The notes: generated from the sequence alone by a model not told the origin. Positions 35,977-44,506 are shown, counted from the first letter of the stretch. The stretch is DNA of 64,000 bases from Streptomyces asoensis (GCF_016860545.1 NZ_BNEB01000005.1:1550001-1614000), one strand, 5' to 3'. Numbers and translations: made by a program.

Positions 35977-37380
35977 CTAGTTGAGGTACTGACAGGTGGA
36001 GCGCGGGGTGTAGACGCCGTGACCGGCGTGTCCGGTGTACTCCCGCTCGGTGATGACGAGTTCGCCCCGCGACAGGACCGTCTCGACACGGCCGGTGAGC
36101 CGCTTGCCCTCGTACGCCGAGTAGTCGACGTTCATGTGGTGGGTCTCGGCCGACACGATCTGCTCGGCGTGCGGGTCGTAGATGACGACGTCGGCGTCGG
36201 CGCCCGGGGCGATGGTGCCCTTCTTGGGGTACATGCCGAACATGCGGGCCGGGGTGGCGCAGGCGATCTCGATCCAGCGGCGGCGGCTGATGTGCCCGTC
36301 GACGACGGCCTGGTGCAGCAGGTCCATCCGGTTCTCGACCCCCGGCAGACCGTTGGGGATCTTCGAGAAGTCGCCCCGGCCGAGCTCCTTCTGGCCCACG
36401 AAGCAGAAGGGGCAGTGGTCGGTGGAGACCACCTGGAGGTCGTTGGTGCGCAGGCCCTGCCAGAGCTTGGCCTGGTGCGCCTCGGGCCGCAACGGGGTGC
36501 TGCACACGTACTTCGAGCCCTCGAAGTCCGGTTCGGCGAGGTTGTCCGTCGACAGGAACAGGTACTGCGGACATGTCTCGCCGAAGACGTTCAGCCCCTC
36601 GTCGCGGGCCCGGGCCAGTTCCGCGACCGCTTCCATCGCCGACACGTGCACCACGTACAGCGGCGCGCCGGCGACCTGCGCGAGCCTGATGGCGCGGTGC
36701 GTGGCCTCGGCCTCCAGCAGGGCCTTGCGGACCTCGCCGTGGTACCTGGGGTCGGTCTCGCCGCGGGCCAGCGCCTGTTCGACCAGGACGTCGATGGCGA
36801 TGCCGTTCTCGGCGTGCATCATGATCAGCCCGCCGTTGTCGGCGGAGCGCTGCATGGCGCGCAGGATCTGGCCGTCGTCGCTGTAGAAGACGCCGGGGTA
36901 CGCCATGAACTGCTTGAAGGAGGTGACCCCTTCCTCCACCAGCAGGTCCATCTCCTTGAGCGTGTCCTGGTTGACGTCGGAGACGATCATGTGGAAGCCG
37001 TAGTCGATCGCGCAGTTGCCCTCGGCCTTGGCGTGCCAGGCGTCGAGGCCTTCGCGCAGGGAGTGCCCGACGCTCTGCACGGCGAAGTCGACGATCGTCG
37101 TCGTGCCGCCCCAGGCGGCCGCCCGGGTGCCGGTCTCGAAGGTGTCGGAGGCGAAGGTGCCGCCGAAGGGCAGCTCCATGTGGGTGTGGACGTCGACCCC
37201 GCCCGGGATGACGTACTTCCCGGTCGCGTCGATGACCCTCTCGGCGGTCCAGGCCCCGGCGGCCGGGGTGCCGGAGGCGGCGAGGGCGGCGATGCGGCCG
37301 TCCTCGATCAGGACGTCGGCGTGGATCTCGTCGGACGCGGTGACGACGAGACCACCCTGGATGACGGTTCGGCTGCTCAT
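35977..37380 (-). CDS. hydA: Dihydropyrimidinase/hydantoinase
   Basis: This 467-residue cyclic amidohydrolase opens dihydrouracil, dihydrothymine or hydantoin to the N-carbamoyl amino acid. The binuclear metal site is visible: H65 and H67 in GVDVHTH, carboxylated lysine K156 in TSFKQFMAYPG, later VVHVSA and STDHCPF (metal Asp region). VYDPHAE-like and THHMNVDYSAYEG substrate-loop residues follow near the end. GGAG lies 9 bp before the ATG. A hairpin separates it from the upstream nitrilase gene, so it may have its own promoter. It is followed closely by the F420-family oxidoreductase. Confidence 0.93.
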   Translation of the reverse strand: MSSRTVIQGGLVVTASDEIHADVLIEDGRIAALAASGTPAAGAWTAERVIDATGKYVIPGGVDVHTHMELPFGGTFASDTFETGTRAAAWGGTTTIVDFAVQSVGHSLREGLDAWHAKAEGNCAIDYGFHMIVSDVNQDTLKEMDLLVEEGVTSFKQFMAYPGVFYSDDGQILRAMQRSADNGGLIMMHAENGIAIDVLVEQALARGETDPRYHGEVRKALLEAEATHRAIRLAQVAGAPLYVVHVSAMEAVAELARARDEGLNVFGETCPQYLFLSTDNLAEPDFEGSKYVCSTPLRPEAHQAKLWQGLRTNDLQVVSTDHCPFCFVGQKELGRGDFSKIPNGLPGVENRMDLLHQAVVDGHISRRRWIEIACATPARMFGMYPKKGTIAPGADADVVIYDPHAEQIVSAETHHMNVDYSAYEGKRLTGRVETVLSRGELVITEREYTGHAGHGVYTPRSTCQYLN

Positions 37381-37436
37381 GCTGTAACGCTCCGCTGGGT
37401 CGTGGTCGATGGGTGCGGGTCGTCTGTGGCCGGTCG

Positions 37437-37460
37437 CGCCGCGCGGCGAAGCCGCGGCGG
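37437..37460 (-). repeat. GC-rich intergenic stem-loop
   Basis: A compact inverted repeat (GCGGC-GAA-GCCGC core) that forms a TTCG-capped hairpin on the minus strand. It is directly adjacent to the larger hairpin at 37469-37509. Confidence 0.4.
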
Positions 37461-37468
37461 GGCGCCGC

Positions 37469-37509
37469 CCCGTGCCCCGGGCGGACTCGCGTCCGGCGCG
37501 GGGCACGGG
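37469..37509 (-). terminator. Hairpin after the first ureidopropionase gene
   Basis: Perfect 11-bp arms CCCGTGCCCCG (37469-37479) and CGGGGCACGGG (37499-37509) lie 11 bp past the stop of the 37520-38362 gene, inside the catabolic cluster. It is a terminator or attenuator before hydantoinase. Confidence 0.6.
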
Positions 37510-37519
37510 ACCTCTCGCC

Positions 37520-38362
37520 CTACGGCGCGGTCAGCGGGGGGTAGGCGTCGGGACGGCGGTCCCGGTAGAACTGCCAGCGGTCGCGCACCTCGCGCAACTT
37601 GGCCATGTCGAGGTCGCGGACGACGAGTTCGGTCTCCTTGTCGCTCGCCACCTCGCCGACGAACTGGGCCTCCGGGTCCACGAAGTACGAGGTCCCGTAG
37701 AAGTCGTTGTCGCCGAGCTCCTCGACGCCGACGCGGTTGATCGCGCCGACGAAGTACTCGTTGGCCACGGCCGCCGCCGGCTGCTCCAGCTGCCACAGGT
37801 ACGCGGACAGGCCGCGCGAGGTCGCCGAGGGGTTGAAGACGATCTCCGCGCCCTCCAGCCCCAGCGCCCGCCAGCCCTCGGGGAAGTGCCGGTCGTAGCA
37901 GATGTACACGCCGACCTTGCCGACGGCCGTGTCGAAGACCGGCCAGCCCACGTTCCCGGGCCGGAAGTAGAACTTCTCCCAGAAGCCCTTCACCTGCGGG
38001 ATGTGGTGCTTGCGGTACTTGCCGAGGTACGAGCCGTCCGCGTCGATCACCGCGGCGGTGTTGTAGAGGACGCCCGGCTGCTCCTCCTCGTACACCGGCA
38101 GCACCAGCACGATGCCGTGCTCGCGGGCCAGCTCCTGGAAACGCCGGACGACGGGGCCGTCCGGGACCTGCTCGGCGTACTCGTAGAACCGCGGGTCCTG
38201 GACCTGGCAGAAGTACGGTCCGTAGAAGAGCTCCTGGAAGCACAGGACCTGAGCACCCTGCGCGGCCGCGTCGCGGACCGCCTGCTCGTGCACCTGGATC
38301 ATCGATTCCTTGTCGCCGGTCCAGGCCGTCTGGAAGACGGCGGCACGGATCACTCTGCTCAT
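37520..38362 (-). CDS. Beta-ureidopropionase-type nitrilase family hydrolase, copy 1
   Basis: This 280-residue member of the carbon-nitrogen hydrolase family has catalytic triad E44 (CFQELFYG), K118 (GKYRKHHIP) and C155 (YICYDRHFPEGWR). It is of the N-carbamoyl-beta-alanine/N-carbamoyl-D-amino acid amidohydrolase branch and should hydrolyse the product of the neighbouring hydantoinase to an amino acid, CO2 and ammonia. A paralogue of exactly the same length with the same triad positions lies at 41437-42279. A 181-bp gap with repeated motifs separates it from pucR upstream. Confidence 0.92.
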   Translation of the reverse strand: MSRVIRAAVFQTAWTGDKESMIQVHEQAVRDAAAQGAQVLCFQELFYGPYFCQVQDPRFYEYAEQVPDGPVVRRFQELAREHGIVLVLPVYEEEQPGVLYNTAAVIDADGSYLGKYRKHHIPQVKGFWEKFYFRPGNVGWPVFDTAVGKVGVYICYDRHFPEGWRALGLEGAEIVFNPSATSRGLSAYLWQLEQPAAAVANEYFVGAINRVGVEELGDNDFYGTSYFVDPEAQFVGEVASDKETELVVRDLDMAKLREVRDRWQFYRDRRPDAYPPLTAP

Positions 38363-38421
38363 CGGGACCTCCGGTCGCTCGGTGTACGAGGAGCCTAGGA
38401 AGCCGGGAAGCGCGCTCTGAG

Positions 38422-38471
38422 TGGCACGCTGTCACGCCTGCGGGCATCCGGCGTGCCACCGTGTCACGTCT
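38422..38471 (-). promoter_or_regulatory. Candidate operator between pucR and the ureidopropionase-hydantoinase unit
   Basis: An inverted repeat GTGGCACGC (38422-38430)/GCGTGCCAC (38452-38460) overlaps a direct repeat: GGCACGCTGTCACGCC (38424-38439) and GCCACCGTGTCACGTC (38456-38471), matching at 12 of 16 positions. It is the only intergenic sequence in front of the 38362 start, so it is a likely binding site for PucR or another regulator. Confidence 0.55.
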
Positions 38472-38543
38472 TCCCGGGCCCATGTTTCACCACCGTTTTC
38501 CCTGGTCGTCCCGTGTTTCGAGGCTGTTGCCGAACGTCCGCGG

Positions 38544-40127
38544 TCAGCTCTGCTGCGCGTCGTGCGCGAGGAGCGCGATGTGCACCGAGGCGGCCTGTTC
38601 GAAGTCGTCGAGGTCCACGCCGAGCCGCCCCTCTATCGCTTCCAGCCTCCGGTACAGGGCGGGCCGGGAGACGTGGTGGAGCTGGGCGGTGCGGGACTTG
38701 TTGCGGCCGGTCGCCAGATACGTCCGCAGCACGGCGAGCAGGTCGTCCCCGGCCGCGCACAGCAGCCCGTCCAGCTCGCGCTCGGCGAAGGACTGCACAT
38801 GCGGGTCGTCCCGCAGCAGCCGGACCAGTCCGCGCAGATGGACGTCCTTGAGGCGGACGACGGCCGGGAGGTCGAGCGCGGCCGAGGAGTCCGCCACGGC
38901 GTCCGCGACGTGCCGGGCCTCGCGCAGCCCGGCGGACACGTCGTCCCAGACGGTGCGCGGGGCGGCGGCCGCGACGACCGTGCGGTTCTCCCCCGACTCG
39001 GCCCGCAGCCGGGCGGCGAAGTGCGCGGCGAGGGCGTCGGCGTCCTGGTCGCGGGCCAGGCTGAGCAGGACGGCGGTGACCCCGCCGGCGAGCTCGGCGA
39101 CGAGCCCGGGCATCCCCAGCAGCCGCAGCATCCGCTCCAGCTGGGCGGGATCGCCGTCGCGGACGACCAGCGGGACGAACGTGCGCCGGTTGACGGGCAG
39201 GCCGGCCGCCCGGGCCCGGGGCAGCAGCTGCCGGGCCGGGACGACTCCGGAGACCAGGTCGGTGAGCAGGCTCTGCGCGGACTGCTCCTCCCAGCTGTGG
39301 GCGGAGGCCCCGCCGAGCATGCGGTGCAGGACGAGCGCCTCGGCGGCCCGGTCGGCGAGCAGCCGTCCGCCCGCGGTGTCGCCCCGGTGGCCGCAGAGCA
39401 TGATCTGCCCCCACCGCTCGCCCCGGCCGCCCAGCTCCGCGCGGATCCAGCCGTCGCCCTCGCTCCCGCCGGCCTGGCGGGAGATGCGCTCCCAGTCCCG
39501 CAGCACGTCGTCGACCGCCGACCGTTCCCCGGCCGTGGCCAGCACCCGGTGGGCGAGGTTGGTGACGACGACGGGACAGGCGGCGTGCTGGGCGATCACG
39601 TCGAGCAGCGGCTGGAGCGGTGCGCCCGCGGTGATCAGCCCGGTCAGGGCGGTCCGTACGGCCTCCGAGAGGCTGACCGCGGCGAACTTGCGCCGGACCA
39701 GCCGCGACTGCACCTCCTCCGTCAACTCGGCGAAGGGGAAGGGGCGGTGGAGCACCACCATCGGCAGCCCGCACCGCTCGGCGGCGCGCCGCATCACGTC
39801 CGGCGGCGCGGGGAACGCCCGTCCCAGGCCCAGCACCACTGCGGAGGCCTCCGCCCGGTGCAGGGAGTGGATGTACTCGGTCTGCGCGTTCTCGTCCCCG
39901 GCGAGGAGCACGCCGGTGGTGAGGACCATCTCGCCGCCGCTGAGCATCACGCCGACGTCGGCGGCCTCGGCGACGTGCACCCAGCGGACCGGCCGGTCGA
40001 GCTGGCCCGCGCCGGCCACCACCTCGGGCTCACCGGCCAGCACCCTTTCCAGGGCCAGGACCTGACGGACCGACAGGGCGGGTTCCAGGGGCTCTACGGG
40101 CCCCCAGGGCTCCAGGGTGATGGTCAT
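38544..40127 (-). CDS. pucR: PucR-family transcriptional regulator
   Basis: The 527-residue protein has an N-terminal PucR (purine catabolism regulator-like) sensor domain at about residues 18-140 and a GGDEF-related central part. The C-terminal helix-turn-helix is of the PucR/CdaR type (LATGRNKSRTAQLHHVSRPALYRRLEAIEGRLGVDL in part). Such regulators control purine, allantoin or pyrimidine catabolism genes. Its position inside the cluster and the repeated motifs just downstream at 38422-38471 make it the likely local regulator. It follows the aminotransferase by 29 bp. Confidence 0.9.
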   Translation of the reverse strand: MTITLEPWGPVEPLEPALSVRQVLALERVLAGEPEVVAGAGQLDRPVRWVHVAEAADVGVMLSGGEMVLTTGVLLAGDENAQTEYIHSLHRAEASAVVLGLGRAFPAPPDVMRRAAERCGLPMVVLHRPFPFAELTEEVQSRLVRRKFAAVSLSEAVRTALTGLITAGAPLQPLLDVIAQHAACPVVVTNLAHRVLATAGERSAVDDVLRDWERISRQAGGSEGDGWIRAELGGRGERWGQIMLCGHRGDTAGGRLLADRAAEALVLHRMLGGASAHSWEEQSAQSLLTDLVSGVVPARQLLPRARAAGLPVNRRTFVPLVVRDGDPAQLERMLRLLGMPGLVAELAGGVTAVLLSLARDQDADALAAHFAARLRAESGENRTVVAAAAPRTVWDDVSAGLREARHVADAVADSSAALDLPAVVRLKDVHLRGLVRLLRDDPHVQSFAERELDGLLCAAGDDLLAVLRTYLATGRNKSRTAQLHHVSRPALYRRLEAIEGRLGVDLDDFEQAASVHIALLAHDAQQS

Positions 40128-40156
40128 GGCGTCGTGTTCCCTTGCTCAGCCCTGCG

Positions 40157-41440
40157 TTACTGCGTGCTCCTCAGCGCGCCTTCGAGGATCGCGGCGCCCT
40201 CTTCGGCCTCCGCCACCGTCAGGGACAGCGGCGGGGCGATCCGCAGGGCGCTGGTGTCGTGGCCGCCGCCCTTGCCGATCAGCAGCCCGCCGGCGCGGGC
40301 CGCCTCCAGCACGGCGGCCGCCCGGTCCGGGTCCGCCCGGTCGGTGCCGGGCCTGGTCAGCTCGACGCCGATCATCAGCCCCCGCCCGCGCACCTCCCGT
40401 ACGCCCGGGTCCTGGGCGGCGACCGCCCGCAGCCGTTCGATGAGGAGGCCGCCGACCCGCCGGGCGTTGCCCTGGAGGTCGTGCTCCAGCAGGTAGGAGA
40501 GGTTGGCGAGGCCGGCCGCCATGGTGACCTGGGTGCCGCCGAAGGTGGAGATGCTGTTGGCGTCCAGGCAGTTCATGATCTCCGCGCGGGCGATGACACC
40601 GCCGATGGAGGTGCCGTTGCCGATGCCCTTGGCGAAGGTGACGATGTCCGGCGGGCCGCTGCGGCCGTGCGCCTGCCAGCCCCAGAAGTGCTCGCCGGTG
40701 CGGCCCCAGCCGGTCTGCACCTCGTCGGCGATCCACAGGATGCCGTGTTCGGCCAGTACCTCGCGGAAGGCCGCGTAGAGCCCGTCCGGCGGCGAGGTGA
40801 ACCCGCCGACGCCCTGGATGGGCTCGGCGATCAGGGCCGCGGGCGCGCGGGTGTGCCCGAGCAGGTCCTTCAGGTCGGCGACGCAGGCCTCGACGAACTC
40901 GGCGTCACCGAGCTCGGCGAAGGGGCCCCGGCCGCGCACGCCGCCGTGCACGTACAGCGTCTGGAGCGGGGACAGCGAGGTCGGCGACCAGCCGCGGTTG
41001 CCGGTGATGCCGACCGCGCTGAAGGAACGGCCGTGGTAGCTGTTGCGCATCGCGAGGACGGTGTTGCTGCGCCGGTGGGTCGTGGCGAGCAGCAGGGCCG
41101 TGTCGTTGGCCTCGGTGCCGGAGGTGGTGAAGAAGACCCGGGCGTCGGGGATGCCGCTGACCTGGGCGATGCGCTCGGCCAGCTCGACCATGGGCCGGTT
41201 GAGGTAGAGCGTGGACGAATGGATGATCCGCCCGGCCTGCTCGCCGACCGCCTTGGTGACCTCGGGCAGCGCGTGCGCGGTCATGGTGGTGAGGATGCCG
41301 CCGAAGAAGTCGAGGTACTTGTTGCCGTCGGCGTCCCAGACGTGGCGGCCCTCGCCGTGGGTGATCTCCAGCGGGTCGTCGTAGTACAGGGCGAGCCAGT
41401 CCGGCAGGACGTTGCGGTGGCGGGCGTGGAGTTCGCTCAC
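40157..41440 (-). CDS. Class III aminotransferase (AGXT2-like), probable beta-amino acid transaminase
   Basis: This 427-residue PLP enzyme starts at GTG 41440, which overlaps the stop of the upstream nitrilase gene (GTGA). The PLP lysine is K271 in FAKGIGNGTSIGG. Other landmarks are TTSGTEANDTALLLA and ADEVQTGWGRTGEHFWG. The sequence is of the alanine-glyoxylate aminotransferase 2 type, whose members also deaminate beta-alanine and 3-aminoisobutyrate. These are the amino acids released from uracil and thymine by the neighbouring enzymes, so it would complete the pathway to a semialdehyde. Confidence 0.9.
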   Translation of the reverse strand: MSELHARHRNVLPDWLALYYDDPLEITHGEGRHVWDADGNKYLDFFGGILTTMTAHALPEVTKAVGEQAGRIIHSSTLYLNRPMVELAERIAQVSGIPDARVFFTTSGTEANDTALLLATTHRRSNTVLAMRNSYHGRSFSAVGITGNRGWSPTSLSPLQTLYVHGGVRGRGPFAELGDAEFVEACVADLKDLLGHTRAPAALIAEPIQGVGGFTSPPDGLYAAFREVLAEHGILWIADEVQTGWGRTGEHFWGWQAHGRSGPPDIVTFAKGIGNGTSIGGVIARAEIMNCLDANSISTFGGTQVTMAAGLANLSYLLEHDLQGNARRVGGLLIERLRAVAAQDPGVREVRGRGLMIGVELTRPGTDRADPDRAAAVLEAARAGGLLIGKGGGHDTSALRIAPPLSLTVAEAEEGAAILEGALRSTQ

Positions 41441-42279
41441 GGCTGCACCAGCCCTTCGTAGGCGTCGGGACGGCGGTCGCGGTAGAAGGCCCACTGCTGC
41501 CGGACCTCCTCGACGAGATCGAAGTCAAGGTCGCGCACGACGAGTTCCTCGTCCTTGTCGCTCGCGACGTCGCCGACGAACGTGCCCCGCGGGTCGACGA
41601 AGTACGACGTGCCGTAGAAGTCGTTGTCCCCGTACTCCTCGACGCCGACGCGGTTGATCGCGGCGACGAAGTACTCGTTGGCGACGGCGGCCGCGGGCTG
41701 CTCCAGCCGCCACAGGTGGGCGGAGAGGCCGCGGTGGGTCGCGGACGGGTTGTAGACGAGCTGGGCGCCGTTGAGACCGAGCTGCCGCCAGCCCTCGGGG
41801 AAGTGCCGGTCGTAGCAGATGTACACGCCGACCTTGCCGACGGCCGTGTCGAAGACGGGCCAGCCGAGGTTGCCCGGCTTGAAGTAGTACTTCTCCCAGA
41901 AGCCCTTCACCTGCGGGATGTGGTGCTTGCGGTACTTCCCGAGGTACGAGCCGTCCGCGTCGATCACCGCGGCGGTGTTGAAGTAGAAGCCGGACTGCTC
42001 GATCTCGAAGACGGGCACGACGACGACCATGCCCGTCTCGCGGGCGAGGTCCTGCATACGGCGTACCGTCGGCCCGTCGGGTACCGGCTCGGCCCAGCGG
42101 TAGTGCTCCGGCTCCTGGACCTGGCAGAAGTAGGGAGCGTTGAAGACCTCCTGGAACCCGATGATCTTCGCGCCCCGGCGGGCCGCCTCGCGGGCGTGCT
42201 CCTCGTGTTTCGCCACCATGGACTCGGTGTCGCCGGTCCAGGTGGCCTGGACGAGTGCGGCACGTACGACGTTGGCCAT
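41437..42279 (-). CDS. Beta-ureidopropionase-type nitrilase family hydrolase, copy 2
   Basis: The 280-residue paralogue of the gene at 37520-38362 is alike along its whole length and has catalytic E44, K118 and C155 at identical positions (GFQEVFNA, GKYRKHHIP, YICYDRHFPEGWR). The two differ mostly in residues 45-100, near the substrate pocket (ELFYGPYF against EVFNAPYF; EEEQPGVLYNT against EIEQSGFYFNT). Different N-carbamoyl substrates are therefore likely. AAGGAGC precedes the ATG. It heads the nitrilase-aminotransferase-pucR operon. Confidence 0.92.
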   Translation of the reverse strand: MANVVRAALVQATWTGDTESMVAKHEEHAREAARRGAKIIGFQEVFNAPYFCQVQEPEHYRWAEPVPDGPTVRRMQDLARETGMVVVVPVFEIEQSGFYFNTAAVIDADGSYLGKYRKHHIPQVKGFWEKYYFKPGNLGWPVFDTAVGKVGVYICYDRHFPEGWRQLGLNGAQLVYNPSATHRGLSAHLWRLEQPAAAVANEYFVAAINRVGVEEYGDNDFYGTSYFVDPRGTFVGDVASDKDEELVVRDLDFDLVEEVRQQWAFYRDRRPDAYEGLVQP

Positions 42280-42307
42280 GAGCTGCTCCTTCGACGGGAC
42301 GTCAGAG

Positions 42308-42338
42308 CCTCTACGCCCGTAGACGAAGGTCGTAGAGG
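42308..42338 (-). promoter_or_regulatory. Candidate operator in front of the nitrilase-aminotransferase-pucR operon
   Basis: CCTCTACG (42308-42315) and CGTAGAGG (42331-42338) form an inverted repeat. Inside it CTACG-CC-CGTAG (42311-42322) is a second palindrome. The motif CGTAG thus occurs three times within 31 bp, 30-60 bp upstream of the start codon. Confidence 0.55.
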
Positions 42339-42460
42339 GACGAACGTAAGCCTCCGGGACGGGCTTGCCAAGACCATCGTCGTCAACCCGCCGAGTCGAT
42401 CGCGTTTCACACTCCGGTGGGGCAGTCGCGGGGCGGACGGCGTAAGGGGGCAGGCCCCGG

Positions 42461-44401
42461 TCAGGCGGTGAAGCCGGCCACCCGCAGGGCGTGCACCAGG
42501 TCCCAGTGGCGTTCCTCCGACACACTCCGGGCGGCCTCCAGCAGCAGGGGGACGAGGGTCCGCGGGGCCGGGGCGGCGCTGCGGGCGGCCTCCTCGGGGG
42601 TGCGGACCCGGACGTAGGCGTCGAGCAGCGCGCGGACCTCCCGCAGTCGCCCGCCCTCGCTCAGCGCGAGGACGGCCCGGCCGATCTCGGCGGCCGGGCG
42701 GGCGACGCCCTGGCGCAGGATCTGTTCGCCGTCGGCCGTGCGGCCCACCGCGACGAGCGCGTCGGCCGCGGCGACCAGCCGGTCGGCGGGCAGGGAGGCG
42801 GCCTCCCAGAGCAGGGTGGTCCAGTCGGCGGTGAGCCCGGCGCGCTGGAGTTCGGCCGCGAGCAGCGGGATGCGGGCGGCCGGCCAGGACGCGAGCTCGA
42901 CGAGCAGGGCGTGGGCCTCGCCGCTGCGGCCGTCGCCGCGCAGCCGCACCAGCCGTTGCACCGCCTCGACGGTCTCGCGGCGGGCCACGTCGTCCAGCGC
43001 CTCGCGCTGCGGCTCGGAGCGCAGCGCGGCCTTCTCGACGGCGGCTCCGGCGAAGCGGGCGCCGCGCGGGGTGCGGCGCGCCGCGGGCGCGGGGGCCGCC
43101 GGCCGGTCGGCGGGCGGTTCGTCGGCGGGGACGGCGTCGTCGTCGGCGAGACCCGCGAAGCGGGCACTGCCCCGGCGCCGCTTGCGCTGCTTGGGAACGG
43201 CGGCGGGGGCGGGGGCGTCCTCGGCGGACGCAGCCGCGGACGCCGGCCCGGGCGCGGGGGCTCCGCCCACCGACGCGTCACCGCCGTACGCCCCGCCCGA
43301 ACGCCCGGAAGCGGGCCCGTCGACGCCGCGAGCGCCGGCGGCGCCGAACGACGACTCGGGGGCGCCGTCAGCGGCCGGGCTGCCGTACGACGGCTCGGCG
43401 GTGCCGCGAGCGGACACGGTGCCGTACGACGGCTCGACGATGCCGTGGGCGGCAGGCGCGCCGTACGACGACTCCGCGGTGCCATGGACGGCAGGGGTGC
43501 CGTGCGAAGGCTCTGGGGCGCCGTGGGCGGCCGGGCTGCCGTACGACGGCTCCGCGGTGCCGTGGGCGGCCGGGCTGCCGTACGAGGGCTCTGGGGTGTC
43601 GTGGTCAGTCGGCGTGCTGTACGACGACTCCGCGGTGCCGTGGGCGGCCGGGGTGCCGTACGACGGCTCGACGATGCCATGGGCGGCAGGGGTGCCGTAC
43701 GACGGCTCCGCGGTGCTGTGAGCGGCCGGGGTGTCGTGTGCGGATTCGTGTGGGTCGGCGGACGGGGGACCCGGCGTCGGCTCGTGGGTGCCGTGTGCGG
43801 AGCGGATGCCGTCGGCGGGAGCGGGGCGGGGGGCGGGGTCCATGGCGCGGGGCGCGGTGTGCGGGGAGGCTCCGCGGTGCGGCCCGGCCGCCGGGAGACG
43901 ATCGAACTCGGCGATCCGGTACCGGAGTTCGGCACACCGGGCGGTGGCCCGCTCGTGGTCGTCCCGGGCCCAGGCCAGCTCGAGCCGGACGGCGTCGGCC
44001 TCTTCCTCGGTGACCGCGCCGGAGAGCCTGCGGCCCAGCCCCGCCAGCCGGTCGGCTGCGTAGCGCTGTTCGCGGAGCATCACGTCGAGCCGGTCACCGA
44101 GGGCGTCACGGCCGCCGGGCCGGGCGTCGTGCGCGGCGAGCGCGGCGGCGTGCAGGGGCCTGACGTGCTCCTCCTGTTGCGCGGCGACGGCGGCCCCGTA
44201 CTCGGCGGCGAGGTCCTGGAGCACCGCCTCCACCACGTCCCAGGGCGGCACCTCGTGTCCTTCGAGGCAGGCCCGCATCCCGTCGGGGTCGCGTTGCCAG
44301 AACACCGCGCACCAGCCGGCGCCCTGGTCGAGGCGCGACAGGAGGCCGTTCAAGTAGCTCACGAACTCCCGCACCCTGCCCGGGAGTTGATCCACAGCCA
44401 T
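42461..44401 (-). CDS. Protein of unknown function with ten 13-residue repeats
   Basis: The 646-residue protein has a helical, coiled-coil-prone N-terminal part (about 1-170). A disordered middle contains ten consecutive 13-residue repeats at about residues 224-353 (consensus TPAAHGTAEPSYG). A basic patch, KQRKRRRGSARFAG, follows. The C-terminal helical domain, about 480-646, is TPR-like (VRLRGDGRSGEAHALLVELASWPAARIP in part). I do not recognise the family. Related Streptomyces proteins share the two ends but vary in the middle. The basic patch could bind nucleic acid. It stands alone, with the XRE gene upstream on the same strand. Confidence 0.7.
   Translation of the reverse strand: MAVDQLPGRVREFVSYLNGLLSRLDQGAGWCAVFWQRDPDGMRACLEGHEVPPWDVVEAVLQDLAAEYGAAVAAQQEEHVRPLHAAALAAHDARPGGRDALGDRLDVMLREQRYAADRLAGLGRRLSGAVTEEEADAVRLELAWARDDHERATARCAELRYRIAEFDRLPAAGPHRGASPHTAPRAMDPAPRPAPADGIRSAHGTHEPTPGPPSADPHESAHDTPAAHSTAEPSYGTPAAHGIVEPSYGTPAAHGTAESSYSTPTDHDTPEPSYGSPAAHGTAEPSYGSPAAHGAPEPSHGTPAVHGTAESSYGAPAAHGIVEPSYGTVSARGTAEPSYGSPAADGAPESSFGAAGARGVDGPASGRSGGAYGGDASVGGAPAPGPASAAASAEDAPAPAAVPKQRKRRRGSARFAGLADDDAVPADEPPADRPAAPAPAARRTPRGARFAGAAVEKAALRSEPQREALDDVARRETVEAVQRLVRLRGDGRSGEAHALLVELASWPAARIPLLAAELQRAGLTADWTTLLWEAASLPADRLVAAADALVAVGRTADGEQILRQGVARPAAEIGRAVLALSEGGRLREVRALLDAYVRVRTPEEAARSAAPAPRTLVPLLLEAARSVSEERHWDLVHALRVAGFTA
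43343..43732 (-). repeat. 39-bp tandem repeat, ten units, inside a coding sequence
   Basis: Ten consecutive 39-bp units encode variants of TPAAHGTAEPSYG. Some units are near-identical and others have drifted (TPTDHDTPEPSYG, TVSARGTAEPSYG), so both recent duplication and older divergence are visible. Confidence 0.92.
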
Positions 44402-44506
44402 CGCTCGACTCCCGCCCCGACCGGAACACTCCGGTTCGTAGAGAACACCAGCCGTGTTACAGCGCGGCTACGGCAGCTTTTCGAAACCGACGCGACGGCG
44501 GGTCTC

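Noticed and set aside
42280..42525. 82-residue N-terminal extension of the second ureidopropionase
   Set aside because: ATG 42279 has AAGGAGC, and the paralogue has exactly the same 280-residue length from this start.
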